Origin: Fictibacillus macauensis ZFHKF-1
GTDB lineage: Bacteria > Bacillota > Bacilli > Bacillales > Fictibacillaceae
Length of the DNA stretch: 64,000 bases
Assembly (NCBI RefSeq): GCF_000269865.1
Contig: NZ_AKKV01000031.1
Coordinates: 1-64,000 of the forward strand
Reading direction: 5' to 3'
Under the pieces are notes generated by a model. That model was given only the letters and a program-made list of their open reading frames with translations. It was not told the DNA's origin and searched no databases. Position numbers and translations under genes: made by a program. Positions 44,603 through 53,623 of this stretch are shown one piece after another. How positions within the stretch are numbered: position 1 is the first letter of the stretch; each line of letters begins with the position of its first letter.

Positions 44603-46279
44603 ATGAATCAACAATGGTGGAAAGAAAGTATCGTGTATCAAATTTATCCGCGAAGTTACATGGATAGCAATGGAGACGGAATCGGTGATCTGCAAGGAAT
44701 CATTTCCAAACTTGATTATTTAAAAGAACTCGGTATAGATGTGATATGGCTATCACCTGTTTATCAATCACCAAACGATGACAATGGCTACGATATTAGT
44801 GATTACAAAAAAATCATGGATGATTTTGGAACAATGGCCGATTGGGAAGCGTTGCTTAGCGAGTGTCATAAACGCGGCTTAAAGCTCATTATGGATTTGG
44901 TGATCAATCATACGTCAGATGAACATCCGTGGTTTATTGAATCTCGTTCGTCTAAGGACAATCCGTATCGCGATTACTATATTTGGCGCGAAGGGAAAGA
45001 CGGTAAAGAACCGAATAATTGGGAGTCTATTTTTAACGGATCTGCATGGAAATATGATGAGCCTACAGGCGAGTATTATCTCCACTTGTTCTCGGCTAAG
45101 CAACCTGATTTAAACTGGGAAAATGAAGCGGTTCGAAAACAATTGTATGAAATTGTTCAATGGTGGATTGATAAAGGCATTGATGGGTTTCGCGTCGATG
45201 CAATTACGCATATTAAAAAAGAAAAAGGCTTAAAAGATTTACCAAATCCACAACAAAAACGCTATGTACCATCTTGGGATGGTCATCTTAATCGTCCGGG
45301 TATACAAACCTTTTTACAGGAAATGAAAGAAGCTGTATTTCTAAATGATGCCATTATGACGGTTGGTGAGACACCAGGCGTTTCTCCTGAAGGTGCTCGT
45401 GAGTATGTTGATGCGGTAGAAGGTAAATTTAATATGGTTTTTCAATTTGAACATATGGGACTCGATCAGACGGAAGAAAGCAAATGGGACTTGGCACCGT
45501 GGAAGCTACGTGATTTGAAAGAAGTATTAACGAAGTGGCAGAAAGGTCTTGAAGGCAGCGGATGGAACTCGTTGTATTTAGAAAATCATGATCAGCCTCG
45601 TTCCGTTTCGCGTTTTGGAGATGATGGTGTATATCATGTGAAATCAGCAAAAATGCTGGCAGCTTTTTATCAACTCATGCAAGGGACTCCGTATGTTTAC
45701 CAAGGGCAAGAAATTGGGATGACCAACGTTCAATTTACGTCTATTGATGATTATCGCGACGTTGAAATCTTAAACTTATACCGTGAAGCACAATTGGATG
45801 GAAAATCAGTAGAAGAAATTATGACGTCTATTCATGCGAAAGGTCGTGACAATGCACGTACACCAATGCAGTGGGATGATTCAGCACATGGTGGGTTTAC
45901 GACAGGAACGCCGTGGATGAAAGGCAATGCTAATTATCCAGAGATTAATGTAGCTGCACAGCTACAAGATCCAGAGTCCATTTTGCATTTCTATAAGAAG
46001 TTACATCAGTTGCGAAAAGAGCATGCGCTCATCGTTCATGGAACGTATGATTTGCTTTTGGAAAATGATGATCACATTTATGCGTACAGTCGAACGTGGA
46101 ATGAGGAACAATTACTTGTTCTTTGTAACTTTACGGATCAAGAGGTATCTTTTGATTTGGAAGAATTACAACACATGAGAGAAGCCACGCTATTGCTTGC
46201 AAATGATGATGCACCCAAAACGTTAGATCAGACGCCTCTATCAGCGTATGAAGTTCGTGTCTACTATAAGAAAAAATAA
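44603..46279 (+). CDS. malL: oligo-1,6-glucosidase / alpha-glucosidase (GH13_31)
   Basis: Intracellular glucosidase releasing glucose from isomaltose, panose, maltose or short dextrins. 558 residues. The catalytic residues fall where expected: D199 (GFRVDAITHI), E255 (TVGETPGV) and D329 (LENHDQPR). The GH13 block DLVINHTSDEHPWF is also present. ATG 44603 follows ATGGGGAGA. It should finish degradation of the dextrins imported by MdxEFG and trimmed by MdxD. Confidence 0.93.
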   Translation: MNQQWWKESIVYQIYPRSYMDSNGDGIGDLQGIISKLDYLKELGIDVIWLSPVYQSPNDDNGYDISDYKKIMDDFGTMADWEALLSECHKRGLKLIMDLVINHTSDEHPWFIESRSSKDNPYRDYYIWREGKDGKEPNNWESIFNGSAWKYDEPTGEYYLHLFSAKQPDLNWENEAVRKQLYEIVQWWIDKGIDGFRVDAITHIKKEKGLKDLPNPQQKRYVPSWDGHLNRPGIQTFLQEMKEAVFLNDAIMTVGETPGVSPEGAREYVDAVEGKFNMVFQFEHMGLDQTEESKWDLAPWKLRDLKEVLTKWQKGLEGSGWNSLYLENHDQPRSVSRFGDDGVYHVKSAKMLAAFYQLMQGTPYVYQGQEIGMTNVQFTSIDDYRDVEILNLYREAQLDGKSVEEIMTSIHAKGRDNARTPMQWDDSAHGGFTTGTPWMKGNANYPEINVAAQLQDPESILHFYKKLHQLRKEHALIVHGTYDLLLENDDHIYAYSRTWNEEQLLVLCNFTDQEVSFDLEELQHMREATLLLANDDAPKTLDQTPLSAYEVRVYYKKK

Positions 46280-46281
46280 TG

Positions 46282-46327
46282 AAAGAACGCATGAGATCAC
46301 CACCATATGATCTTATGCGTTCTTTTT
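46282..46327. terminator. bidirectional terminator between malL and the ligD genes
   Basis: Eighteen-base stem AAAGAACGCATGAGATCA / TGATCTTATGCGTTCTTT (one mismatch) with T-run. Confidence 0.92.
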
Positions 46328-47255
46328 ATAATGAAAGGCCGTGTCCCTCATTTTGAAGCCATGCTAGCACAGGTGCAAACGGCTGCTGTTTTTTAGCTTC
46401 CAAAAAGGTAGCAAAAGGATCTCCCTTGTTCTTCAGCCGTTCTGTGATACTAGCAAGAGGGAAGTTTGTCGGTTTTAGTGATGAAGTGAGCTCATTCCAA
46501 TATAAAGGAGTGGCAACGAGACCCTCTTCATTGCCACGGGTCGAATAGGGAGCAATGATTGTTTTGCCATAGGCATGCTGAATATAATCAATGTAGCATT
46601 TATTGCCACGATTTTTCTTTAATCGTTCAATCGTAAAGAACGTCGGTTGTTTTGACAGTAAATAGTGAGCAAGAAAAGTCGTAAAAAGGCGCGTGTCATC
46701 AAATGTAAAGGTTTGTTCGGGTAAAGGTATATATACTTGCATACCTTTATTCCCACTCGTCTTCACAAACGCAGAAAGCTGTAGTTTTTGACAGACTTCA
46801 TATATGAGCAAAGCCGCTTCTACCGCCAATGAAAAATGTGCTGCATCTGGTGGATCTAAATCGATAACAATTTCAGATGGATGACAACTGCTACTAGTAT
46901 GAAAAGGAATATGCATTTCAAGAACAAGTTGATTGCCGAGCCACAGTAACGTTTGTAATGTATTGCATACAATGTAACGCTTGTTGTCGTACAGAGCGGT
47001 TTGGATAAAGTCTGGCGCATAATCCGGACAATTTTTTTGAAAAAAACGTTCACCTTCAGTGCCATGTGGATATCGAATAGAAGTTAGCGGTCTATTTTTT
47101 AAAAAAGGTAGCATATAGGGCGCAACCGTTGTTAAGTATTGTAAGTAGTCTGCTTTAAAAAGCTGTTGTTTTGGCCACAACGGTTTTTCAAGTGACGAGA
47201 TGTATAGCGTTACGCCATTTATTCGTAGCTCATGTTTTTGTTGATGCGTTCCCAC
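46326..47255 (-). CDS. ligD-pol: NHEJ polymerase (LigD polymerase domain as a separate protein)
   Basis: About 309 residues of the LigD polymerase (eukaryotic-type primase) family, which fills gaps with NTPs/dNTPs during end joining. The catalytic aspartates are in IVIDLDPPD; other family blocks are EKPLWPK, FFQKNCPDYAPDF, CYIDYIQHAYGKTIIAPYS and GNKGMQVYIPL, where many LigD proteins have H instead of the Q. In B. subtilis this domain is the C-terminal half of one LigD protein; here it has its own start. GTG 47255 has GGGAGGA seven bases upstream, better than ATG 47270. It overlaps the ligase gene by 37 bp in another frame. Confidence 0.85.
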   Translation of the reverse strand: MGTHQQKHELRINGVTLYISSLEKPLWPKQQLFKADYLQYLTTVAPYMLPFLKNRPLTSIRYPHGTEGERFFQKNCPDYAPDFIQTALYDNKRYIVCNTLQTLLWLGNQLVLEMHIPFHTSSSCHPSEIVIDLDPPDAAHFSLAVEAALLIYEVCQKLQLSAFVKTSGNKGMQVYIPLPEQTFTFDDTRLFTTFLAHYLLSKQPTFFTIERLKKNRGNKCYIDYIQHAYGKTIIAPYSTRGNEEGLVATPLYWNELTSSLKPTNFPLASITERLKNKGDPFATFLEAKKQQPFAPVLAWLQNEGHGLSL

Positions 47256-48139
47256 GTACAGTCCTCCCATTTTACATCTAAACGAAATGAAACAAAACGA
47301 GGATGGCGTGTCTTGCCCTTATACAGCTCTAAGTATTGAAGCTCGACTACAAGAGAAGGTCGTACATAGATATACCGTGCATCTTCTTTTTGCTTATTGT
47401 TACGAATGACAGCAATTAGCGCTTCACGTTCTTCAGAGGATAATCCGTGTGAAAAAGGCCCAACATCCATCACTTCATGATTGTGGACTACACCACCATG
47501 GAAATAGCCATTTGTTTTATCATAGGCAATGATAAAAAAACAGCCATATTGAGGGTTTTTATATTTTAACCAATCGGTCGTTCGTTGTCCGGGATAATAG
47601 AAACTATGTGCAACTTTTGCGATTAATCCTTCGCCTTGTTCTTGTTCAATAGCACGAAATAATTGTGTTCCATCACGATAGACGGGAGCTACTGAAATGG
47701 TTTGCTGTTCATCTTTTATAGTGTCATATAAAAAAGATAACTTTGATTTGCGCTCTAGTAGAGGTGTTGTTACCAAGGAATGTCCGGACAAACAAAGACA
47801 ATCGAAGCCAACATACGTAATGTGGTGATGTCGCTGGCTTCGGTTGTGTAAGTGTCCAAAGGACGCTTTAAGCGGAGATTGTAGAACACACATTTCTCCG
47901 TCAAGTAGTACGGGTAAGAGTGATGAGTCAATGGTGATGGCTGATAATGCCGTATAGAGTGAGGGAAAGGATGAGTTAAAGCTTTTTCCACGTCGGCTCC
48001 ATAATTGCATACCATCCTCATCACAGTAGAGCATACACCGATAACCGTCATACTTTGGCTCGAATAGCCAATAATCTTCAGTAGGTAATTTAGTAGTTAA
48101 TGTTGCAAGCATCGGTTTCAACCGCTTCATTTCAAACAT
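47219..48139 (-). CDS. ligD-lig: NHEJ ATP-dependent DNA ligase (LigD ligase domain as a separate protein)
   Basis: A 306-residue ATP-dependent ligase. Motif I is EPKYDGYR with adenylated K29, motif III is LLDGEMCV, motif IV is GEGLIAK, motif V is WLKYKNP, and an OB-fold C-terminal domain ends in the family WEDCTWERI. It seals Ku-bound breaks. Matches the N-terminal half of B. subtilis LigD (YkoU) but stops at 47219 instead of continuing into the polymerase. ATG 48139 lies three bases after the ku stop with only a weak ribosome binding site, so translation is probably coupled to ku. Confidence 0.88.
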   Translation of the reverse strand: MFEMKRLKPMLATLTTKLPTEDYWLFEPKYDGYRCMLYCDEDGMQLWSRRGKSFNSSFPSLYTALSAITIDSSLLPVLLDGEMCVLQSPLKASFGHLHNRSQRHHHITYVGFDCLCLSGHSLVTTPLLERKSKLSFLYDTIKDEQQTISVAPVYRDGTQLFRAIEQEQGEGLIAKVAHSFYYPGQRTTDWLKYKNPQYGCFFIIAYDKTNGYFHGGVVHNHEVMDVGPFSHGLSSEEREALIAVIRNNKQKEDARYIYVRPSLVVELQYLELYKGKTRHPRFVSFRLDVKWEDCTWERINKNMSYE

Positions 48140-48142
48140 CGT

Positions 48143-48976
48143 TTAGGCTTTGCGCTTTTTTGGTTTTGTTTTCTTTTGTGGTTGGACGGGTGGTTGCGTT
48201 GTTTCTTTTGATTGGTCGATACTTGCTTGTAGTGCCTCCATTAAATCAACCACATTCGTCTTTGGACGCTCACTAACGATCCTAACTTCTTTTCCGGCAA
48301 CTTTGTTTTCAATTAATTGCAGAAGAGAGTCACGATACGAATCATGATACTTTTGGGGTTCAAAAGTAGTTGTAAGCTGTTCAATAAGTTGAATCGCCAT
48401 TTTTAATTCTTTATCATTCACCTCGGTAAGCTCATCTAGACCTGGTACATGGTTTGCATTTCGAACTTCATCAGGATAGTAAATCGTTTCCATGACGAGC
48501 CCTTTTTCGTATACGCGCACTACCGCCAAGCTTTCTTTTGAGCGTATTGTAATTTTAGCTAGACCGATTTTTCCGCTTTGATCCATCGCCTCTTTTAATA
48601 AGGAAAAAGGCTTTGAGCCATTTTCTCCTGGACCAATAAAATAGGAGCGATTGTAGTAAATAGGATCAATTTCAGCAAGCGAGATGAAGTCGAGTATTTC
48701 GATTGCTTTATTGCTTTTACTGCTCAGTTGATCCAGTTCATCTTTTTCAATGAGTACAAACTTACCGGGCTCATATTCATATCCTTTAACAATCTCATCT
48801 TGGCTCACGTTTTCTTCACATACTGGACATATTTTTTCGTACTTTATTGGTGAATGGCATTTTGTGTGTAAATACCGCATTTTCACATCTTTATCTTCTG
48901 TTGCCGCAAATAGTTTAATGGGGATGGACACAAGTCCGAAGCTAATCGTCCCTTTCCACATCGTATGCACAGGCAT
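48143..48976 (-). CDS. ku: non-homologous end joining protein Ku
   Basis: Homodimeric DNA-end-binding ring protein that recruits LigD. 277 residues, starting MPVHTMWKGTISFGLVSIPIKLF as in bacterial Ku, with a CPVCEENV segment in the core and a Lys-rich tail (KKTKPKKRKA) that aids end threading. I start at ATG 48976 (AAAGGGTGTG upstream); a longer in-frame ATG at 49033 would overlap the SDR gene stop. The operon SDR-ku-ligase-polymerase on the minus strand suits forespore/spore repair, but no sigma-G promoter was identified. Confidence 0.94.
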   Translation of the reverse strand: MPVHTMWKGTISFGLVSIPIKLFAATEDKDVKMRYLHTKCHSPIKYEKICPVCEENVSQDEIVKGYEYEPGKFVLIEKDELDQLSSKSNKAIEILDFISLAEIDPIYYNRSYFIGPGENGSKPFSLLKEAMDQSGKIGLAKITIRSKESLAVVRVYEKGLVMETIYYPDEVRNANHVPGLDELTEVNDKELKMAIQLIEQLTTTFEPQKYHDSYRDSLLQLIENKVAGKEVRIVSERPKTNVVDLMEALQASIDQSKETTQPPVQPQKKTKPKKRKA

Positions 48977-49032
48977 CACACCCTTTACCTTAGATTGGTT
49001 ATTAGTGTGTAACACATAAGTGATTTTATCCA

Positions 49033-49893
49033 CTAACCATTAATGATTGATCCACCATTCACATGAATGGTTTGACCTGTCACGTAGGAAGAATCATTGC
49101 AAGCTAAATAAACAAAAGCAGCTGCAAGTTCATCAGGTTGACCTGGTCGCCCCATTTCAGTATCTAATCCAAATTGATCTACTTCATCCGCAGTAAAAGT
49201 TGAAGGAATTAAAGGCGTCCAAATGGGTCCAGGTGCAACTGAGTTCACGCGAATACCGTCTTTTACGAGAGAGAGAGCGAGGGAACGAGTAAAGGAAACG
49301 ATGGCTCCCTTTGATGCTGAATAATCTAACAGACGCGCATTTCCTTTATAGGCTGTAATAGAAGACGTGTTAATAATCGCACTGCCTTTTTTTAAATAGG
49401 GTAAGGCGGCTTTCGTTAAATAAAACATTGAAAATACATTCGTTTGAAACGTCTTTTGTAATTGCGAAGCTGAGATGTCTTCTAAAGTATCTTTTGGATG
49501 CTGCTCGGCAGCATTGTTAACGAGGATATGTAAGGAATGAAAAGTAGCAATGGTTTCGGCAACGACCGCTTGGCAAAACGTTTCATCACCAAGATCACCA
49601 TGGATGAGATGACAGTGCCCACCTAACTCTTCAATGATTTTTTGTGTTGCCTTGGCGTCTGTATGTTCATTTAAATAAACAATGACCACATGACAGCCTT
49701 CCTTGGCAAAGGCAATGCTCGTTGCTTTTCCAATACCACTATCACCGCCTGTTATAATGGCTACTTTATGATTTAGTTTGCCACTTCCTTGATACGATGT
49801 ACCCTTCGATAAGGGAGCTGGCTGCATAGCAGCTTCCATTCCAGGCTGATGGTCTTGTGTTTGTGGGGGTGGATTAAATGATTCTTTTTTCAT
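49033..49893 (-). CDS. short-chain dehydrogenase (YhdF/YhxC type)
   Basis: A 286-residue SDR oxidoreductase of the stress/spore-associated group with an extended Pro-rich N-terminus (FNPPPQTQDHQPGMEAAM). The nucleotide motif is GGDSGIGKA (about 49-57), NNAAEQHP follows, and the catalytic S and YSASK are intact; the C-terminus ends YVTGQTIHVNGG. The substrate is unknown. ATG 49893 follows GGAAAGGAG; an in-frame ATG at 49944 adds unconserved residues. It precedes ku by 56 bp on the same strand and may be its operon leader gene. Confidence 0.85.
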   Translation of the reverse strand: MKKESFNPPPQTQDHQPGMEAAMQPAPLSKGTSYQGSGKLNHKVAIITGGDSGIGKATSIAFAKEGCHVVIVYLNEHTDAKATQKIIEELGGHCHLIHGDLGDETFCQAVVAETIATFHSLHILVNNAAEQHPKDTLEDISASQLQKTFQTNVFSMFYLTKAALPYLKKGSAIINTSSITAYKGNARLLDYSASKGAIVSFTRSLALSLVKDGIRVNSVAPGPIWTPLIPSTFTADEVDQFGLDTEMGRPGQPDELAAAFVYLACNDSSYVTGQTIHVNGGSIING

Positions 49894-50084
49894 CGATACA
49901 ATCTCCTTTCCTTTTGTTCGTAGTCTGCCACATATCGGTTGCAATCAAACGTAGGGTGCGTTATAAATAAGACTTCAAAACAATCCAGCACAGTTATCCA
50001 GAAATTTTTAAAAAAGACACTTATTGTTTCTCGTCCTAAAGTATTGCATAATAACAATAAGAAAATGAGAGAGGCAGTGGTTTC

Positions 50085-51233
50085 ATGATGGATGTTGAGA
50101 CACTGTCAGGTGAACAAGTAAAGCGGGTGCTTCATTATTTTATTCAAGAGCAAGACGCGATCGTTAGCGACTGGATGAAACATGCTCATATAAAAAAAGA
50201 AGATCCTTTTTATGAAGAGGTATTGAAAAATGGTTATCGGACATTAGAATTAATGAATCAATTTTTTGAAACTTCCGATACCTCTCCCATACAAAACCTG
50301 ACAAAGAAAATTGCACCAGAACGTATTCAAGCCAAAACCGATATTAGTGATTTTGTATACAATATTACGATTGGTCGCCAACTCGTTATAGAAAAAGCAC
50401 TTTCCCTAGAATTGCAAAACGAAGAACAAAAATGGGTATTGCTTCGTCTTAATCAATATTTTGATCAACTTCTTTTTTTTGCAATTAAAGAGTTTTCTGG
50501 TTTGAAAGAATCAATTATAGAAACGAAGAACCAATTTATTCAAGAAATGCATAGCGATCGCCTCACTATTTTAGGGCAAATTGCAGCAAGCTTTGCTCAC
50601 GAATTTCGAAACCCGTTAACATCTATAAAAGGCTTTATTTATCTTCTTGAAAATGAAATGGGCGCAAATGAAAAGGCGCGTGATTATTTAGGCATTATGA
50701 CGGAAGAAATGGAGAATCTTCAAGATAAAATTAGTCAGTTTTTATTGCTATCAAAAATGAAAGGGCTAGATGACTATATTTCAGTGTTTGATCTTGAAGC
50801 TAGTTTGAGTGAAATGATTCACTTTTTATATCCACGGTTTCTAGAAGCGAAGATTACCCTTAATACGGATATCCAACCAGATCTTTTGATCGAGGGAGAC
50901 AAAGCTCAAATAAAGCAAGTCATCTTAAATATCTTAAATAATGCGGTAGAGGAACTATGTGACATTTCAACAGAGCGGCTTATTTCTGTTCTTGCTTATG
51001 AGCAAGGTGGCGCTGTTTTCTTAGACATTACGAATAATGGTTCACCTATTCCTGCGCATTTACTAGAAAATATATTTGAACCATTTATTACGACTAAAAA
51101 GCTAGGCACAGGTATTGGTTTATCTGTATGTCGCCAAATAGTTGAAAAGCATAATGGACGCATTTCGGTTACTTCTCATCGCAATGCAACAACGTTTACG
51201 ATTGAACTACCAAAAGCAAATAGCAGTGATTGA
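50085..51233 (+). CDS. soluble sensor histidine kinase (sporulation-kinase type)
   Basis: A 382-residue cytoplasmic kinase with no membrane segment. Residues 1-150 form a helical sensor domain starting LSGEQVKRVLHYFIQEQDAIVSDWM, recalling the globin-like HisK_N sensor domains of Bacillus sporulation kinases. The HisKA domain has SFAHEFRNPLTSIKGF with phosphorylatable H172, the Spo0F-kinase-like H-box. The ATPase domain has NILNNAVEEL, FEPFITTKKLGTGIGLSV. No response regulator is adjacent, so Spo0F is a plausible partner (inference). ATG 50085 has AGAGAGGCAG rather far upstream; ATG 50088 is an alternative. A flavohaemoglobin gene follows. Confidence 0.85.
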   Translation: MMDVETLSGEQVKRVLHYFIQEQDAIVSDWMKHAHIKKEDPFYEEVLKNGYRTLELMNQFFETSDTSPIQNLTKKIAPERIQAKTDISDFVYNITIGRQLVIEKALSLELQNEEQKWVLLRLNQYFDQLLFFAIKEFSGLKESIIETKNQFIQEMHSDRLTILGQIAASFAHEFRNPLTSIKGFIYLLENEMGANEKARDYLGIMTEEMENLQDKISQFLLLSKMKGLDDYISVFDLEASLSEMIHFLYPRFLEAKITLNTDIQPDLLIEGDKAQIKQVILNILNNAVEELCDISTERLISVLAYEQGGAVFLDITNNGSPIPAHLLENIFEPFITTKKLGTGIGLSVCRQIVEKHNGRISVTSHRNATTFTIELPKANSSD

Positions 51234-51329
51234 CACAAGTCGTTCATAAAAACCGTTCAGTAAGCGCTCCTTTCAAAGAAGGACTGTTTTATACTAAAGA
51301 AAAATGTGCTTATGTTAGGAGCGATGTTC

Positions 51330-52508
51330 ATGCTTACACAAGAAACGATGAAGGTGATTAAAGCAACAGCACCTGTTCTTCAGGAACATGGTGTGGCGAT
51401 TACGACTGTTTTTTATGAAGAACTATTTCGGGAACATCCAGAGCTGAGAAATGTATTTAACCAAAGCAATCAAGCACAAGGAAGACAGCAAGTAGCGTTA
51501 GCGCAAATTTTGTATCAAGCAGCTCTTCATATTGAGCAATTAGAGACACTCTTACCAGCTGTTAGACAGGTTGGTGAAAAACACCGCAGTTTAGGTGTAG
51601 TACCTGAACATTATCCGATTGTAGGCAAGCACTTACTCTTGGCTATGAAGGCGGTATTAAAAGAAGCAGCAACCGATGAGATTCTTGAAGCATGGGAAAC
51701 TGCCTATGAGGTGATTGCGTCACTCTTTATCGAACAAGAACAGCATTCTGCCGAAAAAGCAGTGATGAAACGGGGTGGTTGGGGTGGATTTCGCTCGTTT
51801 ACCATTTTCAAAAAGGTTACTGAAAGTAAAGATATGGTTTCTTTGTATGTACAACCTACTGATCAGCAGGAACTTTCGTCATTTGAACCAGGACAATATG
51901 TTACGTTACACGTACAAATTCCAGGGGAGCCTTACATACACATGCGTCAATATAGCTTAACAAATCGCCCTGATAACAGCTATTATCGCATCACCGTTCG
52001 AAAAGAAGGTGTTGTGTCGCGCTATTTACATCAATGTGCGATTGGAACGAGTATACAACTAAGTGCGCCAGCTGGTCATTTCGTTAGAAGTGATGCATCA
52101 AAGCCTTGTGTGTTGATTGGATCACGTTCAGGTATTACGCCACTTTTTAGCATGCTACTAGAAGCTACTGCATTAAAAGAGCAACCCGTAACCTTCCTAT
52201 ATGCAACAGAAAATGAGCAGTATCATCCCTTTAAAGAGGACATTGCTTCGTTAACGAAAATTTATCCTCATATTCATGCACATACCATATACCGCGCGTC
52301 GCAAGCGGAAGGGGAACATCATTCTGGTTATATAGATCATACCTTATGGCAACAGTTAGCTCTTCCTTCTGATGCTCACTATTATGTGTGTGGTGGCGAA
52401 GTATTTATTGATGCAATCATGACGTTGTTACGCAATGAAGGGATACAAGAAGAACGTATTTTTAGTGAAACATTTGGTCAGGTTGGCCAGTTACATCCAG
52501 TACAATAA
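51330..52508 (+). CDS. hmp: flavohaemoglobin (nitric oxide dioxygenase)
   Basis: Detoxifies NO to nitrate using O2 and NAD(P)H. 392 residues. The N-terminal globin has Y29, Q53 and the proximal H85 exactly at the Escherichia coli Hmp positions. Then follow an FAD domain with MRQYSLTNRPD and a NAD-binding domain (GSRSGITPLFSML, YYVCGGEVF). Variations from the usual GxGxTP and CGP motifs are mild. Start at ATG 51330, behind TTAGGAGCG; ATG 51306 lacks a site. Its expression is normally ResDE/NsrR-controlled in Bacillus; no clear operator was seen. Confidence 0.93.
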   Translation: MLTQETMKVIKATAPVLQEHGVAITTVFYEELFREHPELRNVFNQSNQAQGRQQVALAQILYQAALHIEQLETLLPAVRQVGEKHRSLGVVPEHYPIVGKHLLLAMKAVLKEAATDEILEAWETAYEVIASLFIEQEQHSAEKAVMKRGGWGGFRSFTIFKKVTESKDMVSLYVQPTDQQELSSFEPGQYVTLHVQIPGEPYIHMRQYSLTNRPDNSYYRITVRKEGVVSRYLHQCAIGTSIQLSAPAGHFVRSDASKPCVLIGSRSGITPLFSMLLEATALKEQPVTFLYATENEQYHPFKEDIASLTKIYPHIHAHTIYRASQAEGEHHSGYIDHTLWQQLALPSDAHYYVCGGEVFIDAIMTLLRNEGIQEERIFSETFGQVGQLHPVQ

Positions 52509-52510
52509 TT

Positions 52511-52555
52511 AAAAAAAGCAAGCGGAACGGAAAAATCCGTCCACTTGCTTTTTTT
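52511..52555. terminator. bidirectional terminator between hmp and degV
   Basis: Stem AAAAAAAGCAAG / CTTGCTTTTTTT outside, GGA/TCC pairs inside, with small mismatches. Confidence 0.92.
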
Positions 52556-53420
52556 AGTTTGTCTGATAAGGTTGCTTTAAGAAAAACATAGCGATGGTTC
52601 CAGGACCGGCGTGAGCACCGATTGCACAGCCAATCATAGAAATCATCACGTCTTGACAGCCTGTTTCCTTCATAATCATCTCTTTAAGTGTTTGTGCAGC
52701 TTCAAGATCATCGGCATGGCTTATACCAATAAGCTGTTGATCAAGAACTTGTCCGCGCTCTTTCATGAGCTCAATCATGCGAGCGTACACTTTTTTCTTT
52801 CCACGAATCTTTTCAAGCGGAAACAGTTTCCCATCTTCCATATGAAGAACTGGCTTTATTTTTAACAAACTTCCCATGAACGCGGCGGCTTTACTCACGC
52901 GACCTCCGCGCAGTAAATATTCAAGGTCATCAACGGTAAAAATATGTTCTGTATGACTTGTGTAATAGCGAGCCGCTTCAACCACTTCCTCATAAGAATG
53001 ACCGTTTTGCGCAAACAAAGCGGTATGATAGACAGCAAGTCCGAAGCCTAAAGAGGCACACTGTGAATCAATGATTGAAATTTCGGCATTAGGGTATGTT
53101 TCTAATACCTCCTGTGCAAGTAATACAGCCGTTTGATATGTACCACTTAATCCAGATGATAATGTTATGTAGATGCAAGGCGTATTATTTTTTGCGCATG
53201 TTTCAAGAGCCTCTTTGATCATAGTTGGAGGTGCTTGAGCTGTTTTGGGTGCCGCTCCATTTCGCATTTCGTCATATAACGCTTTCGGTTCGATGCTTTC
53301 GCCATCGTATTTTTCTTCGTTGTTAATGGTAACGACAAGAGGAAGAACGTGTATGTTCAGTTGCTCAACATATTGCTTCGGTAAATCACAGCCACTGTCG
53401 GTAATAATTTGTACGGTCAT
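52554..53420 (-). CDS. DegV-family fatty-acid-binding protein
   Basis: A 288-residue DegV/FakB protein that binds a fatty acid and presents it to FakA kinase for phosphorylation and entry into lipid synthesis. The start IITDSGCDLP, the TAQAPP segment, the SSGLSGTYQTA fatty-acid carboxylate-binding block and the ISHADDLEAA region are typical. ATG 53420 follows GCAGGTGA. Bacillus carries several paralogues; which FakB function this serves is unclear. Monocistronic. Confidence 0.9.
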   Translation of the reverse strand: MTVQIITDSGCDLPKQYVEQLNIHVLPLVVTINNEEKYDGESIEPKALYDEMRNGAAPKTAQAPPTMIKEALETCAKNNTPCIYITLSSGLSGTYQTAVLLAQEVLETYPNAEISIIDSQCASLGFGLAVYHTALFAQNGHSYEEVVEAARYYTSHTEHIFTVDDLEYLLRGGRVSKAAAFMGSLLKIKPVLHMEDGKLFPLEKIRGKKKVYARMIELMKERGQVLDQQLIGISHADDLEAAQTLKEMIMKETGCQDVMISMIGCAIGAHAGPGTIAMFFLKQPYQTN

Positions 53421-53623
53421 GAATGGTCACCTGCACTTTAAGTAAGATTATAACTAAGTGTATACTTTCACAGTACAAAATGGCAATACTCTTACTCCTT
53501 TTTCATAGGAAACAACGTGAGTGAAACACTACAAATGCAAAAGTTTTTTGAAATAACTATTGACTCTCTATTGTAATTTTGGTAAAAAAGATTGTTAGAA
53601 GCTATGCTGAAAGGATATGACGT

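Noticed and set aside
47219-47270. Programmed -1 frameshift site in the ligase/polymerase overlap
   Set aside because: The A-rich CAACAAAAACATG does not form an X-XXY-YYZ heptamer in the ligase frame, and no downstream pseudoknot or strong stem was seen.
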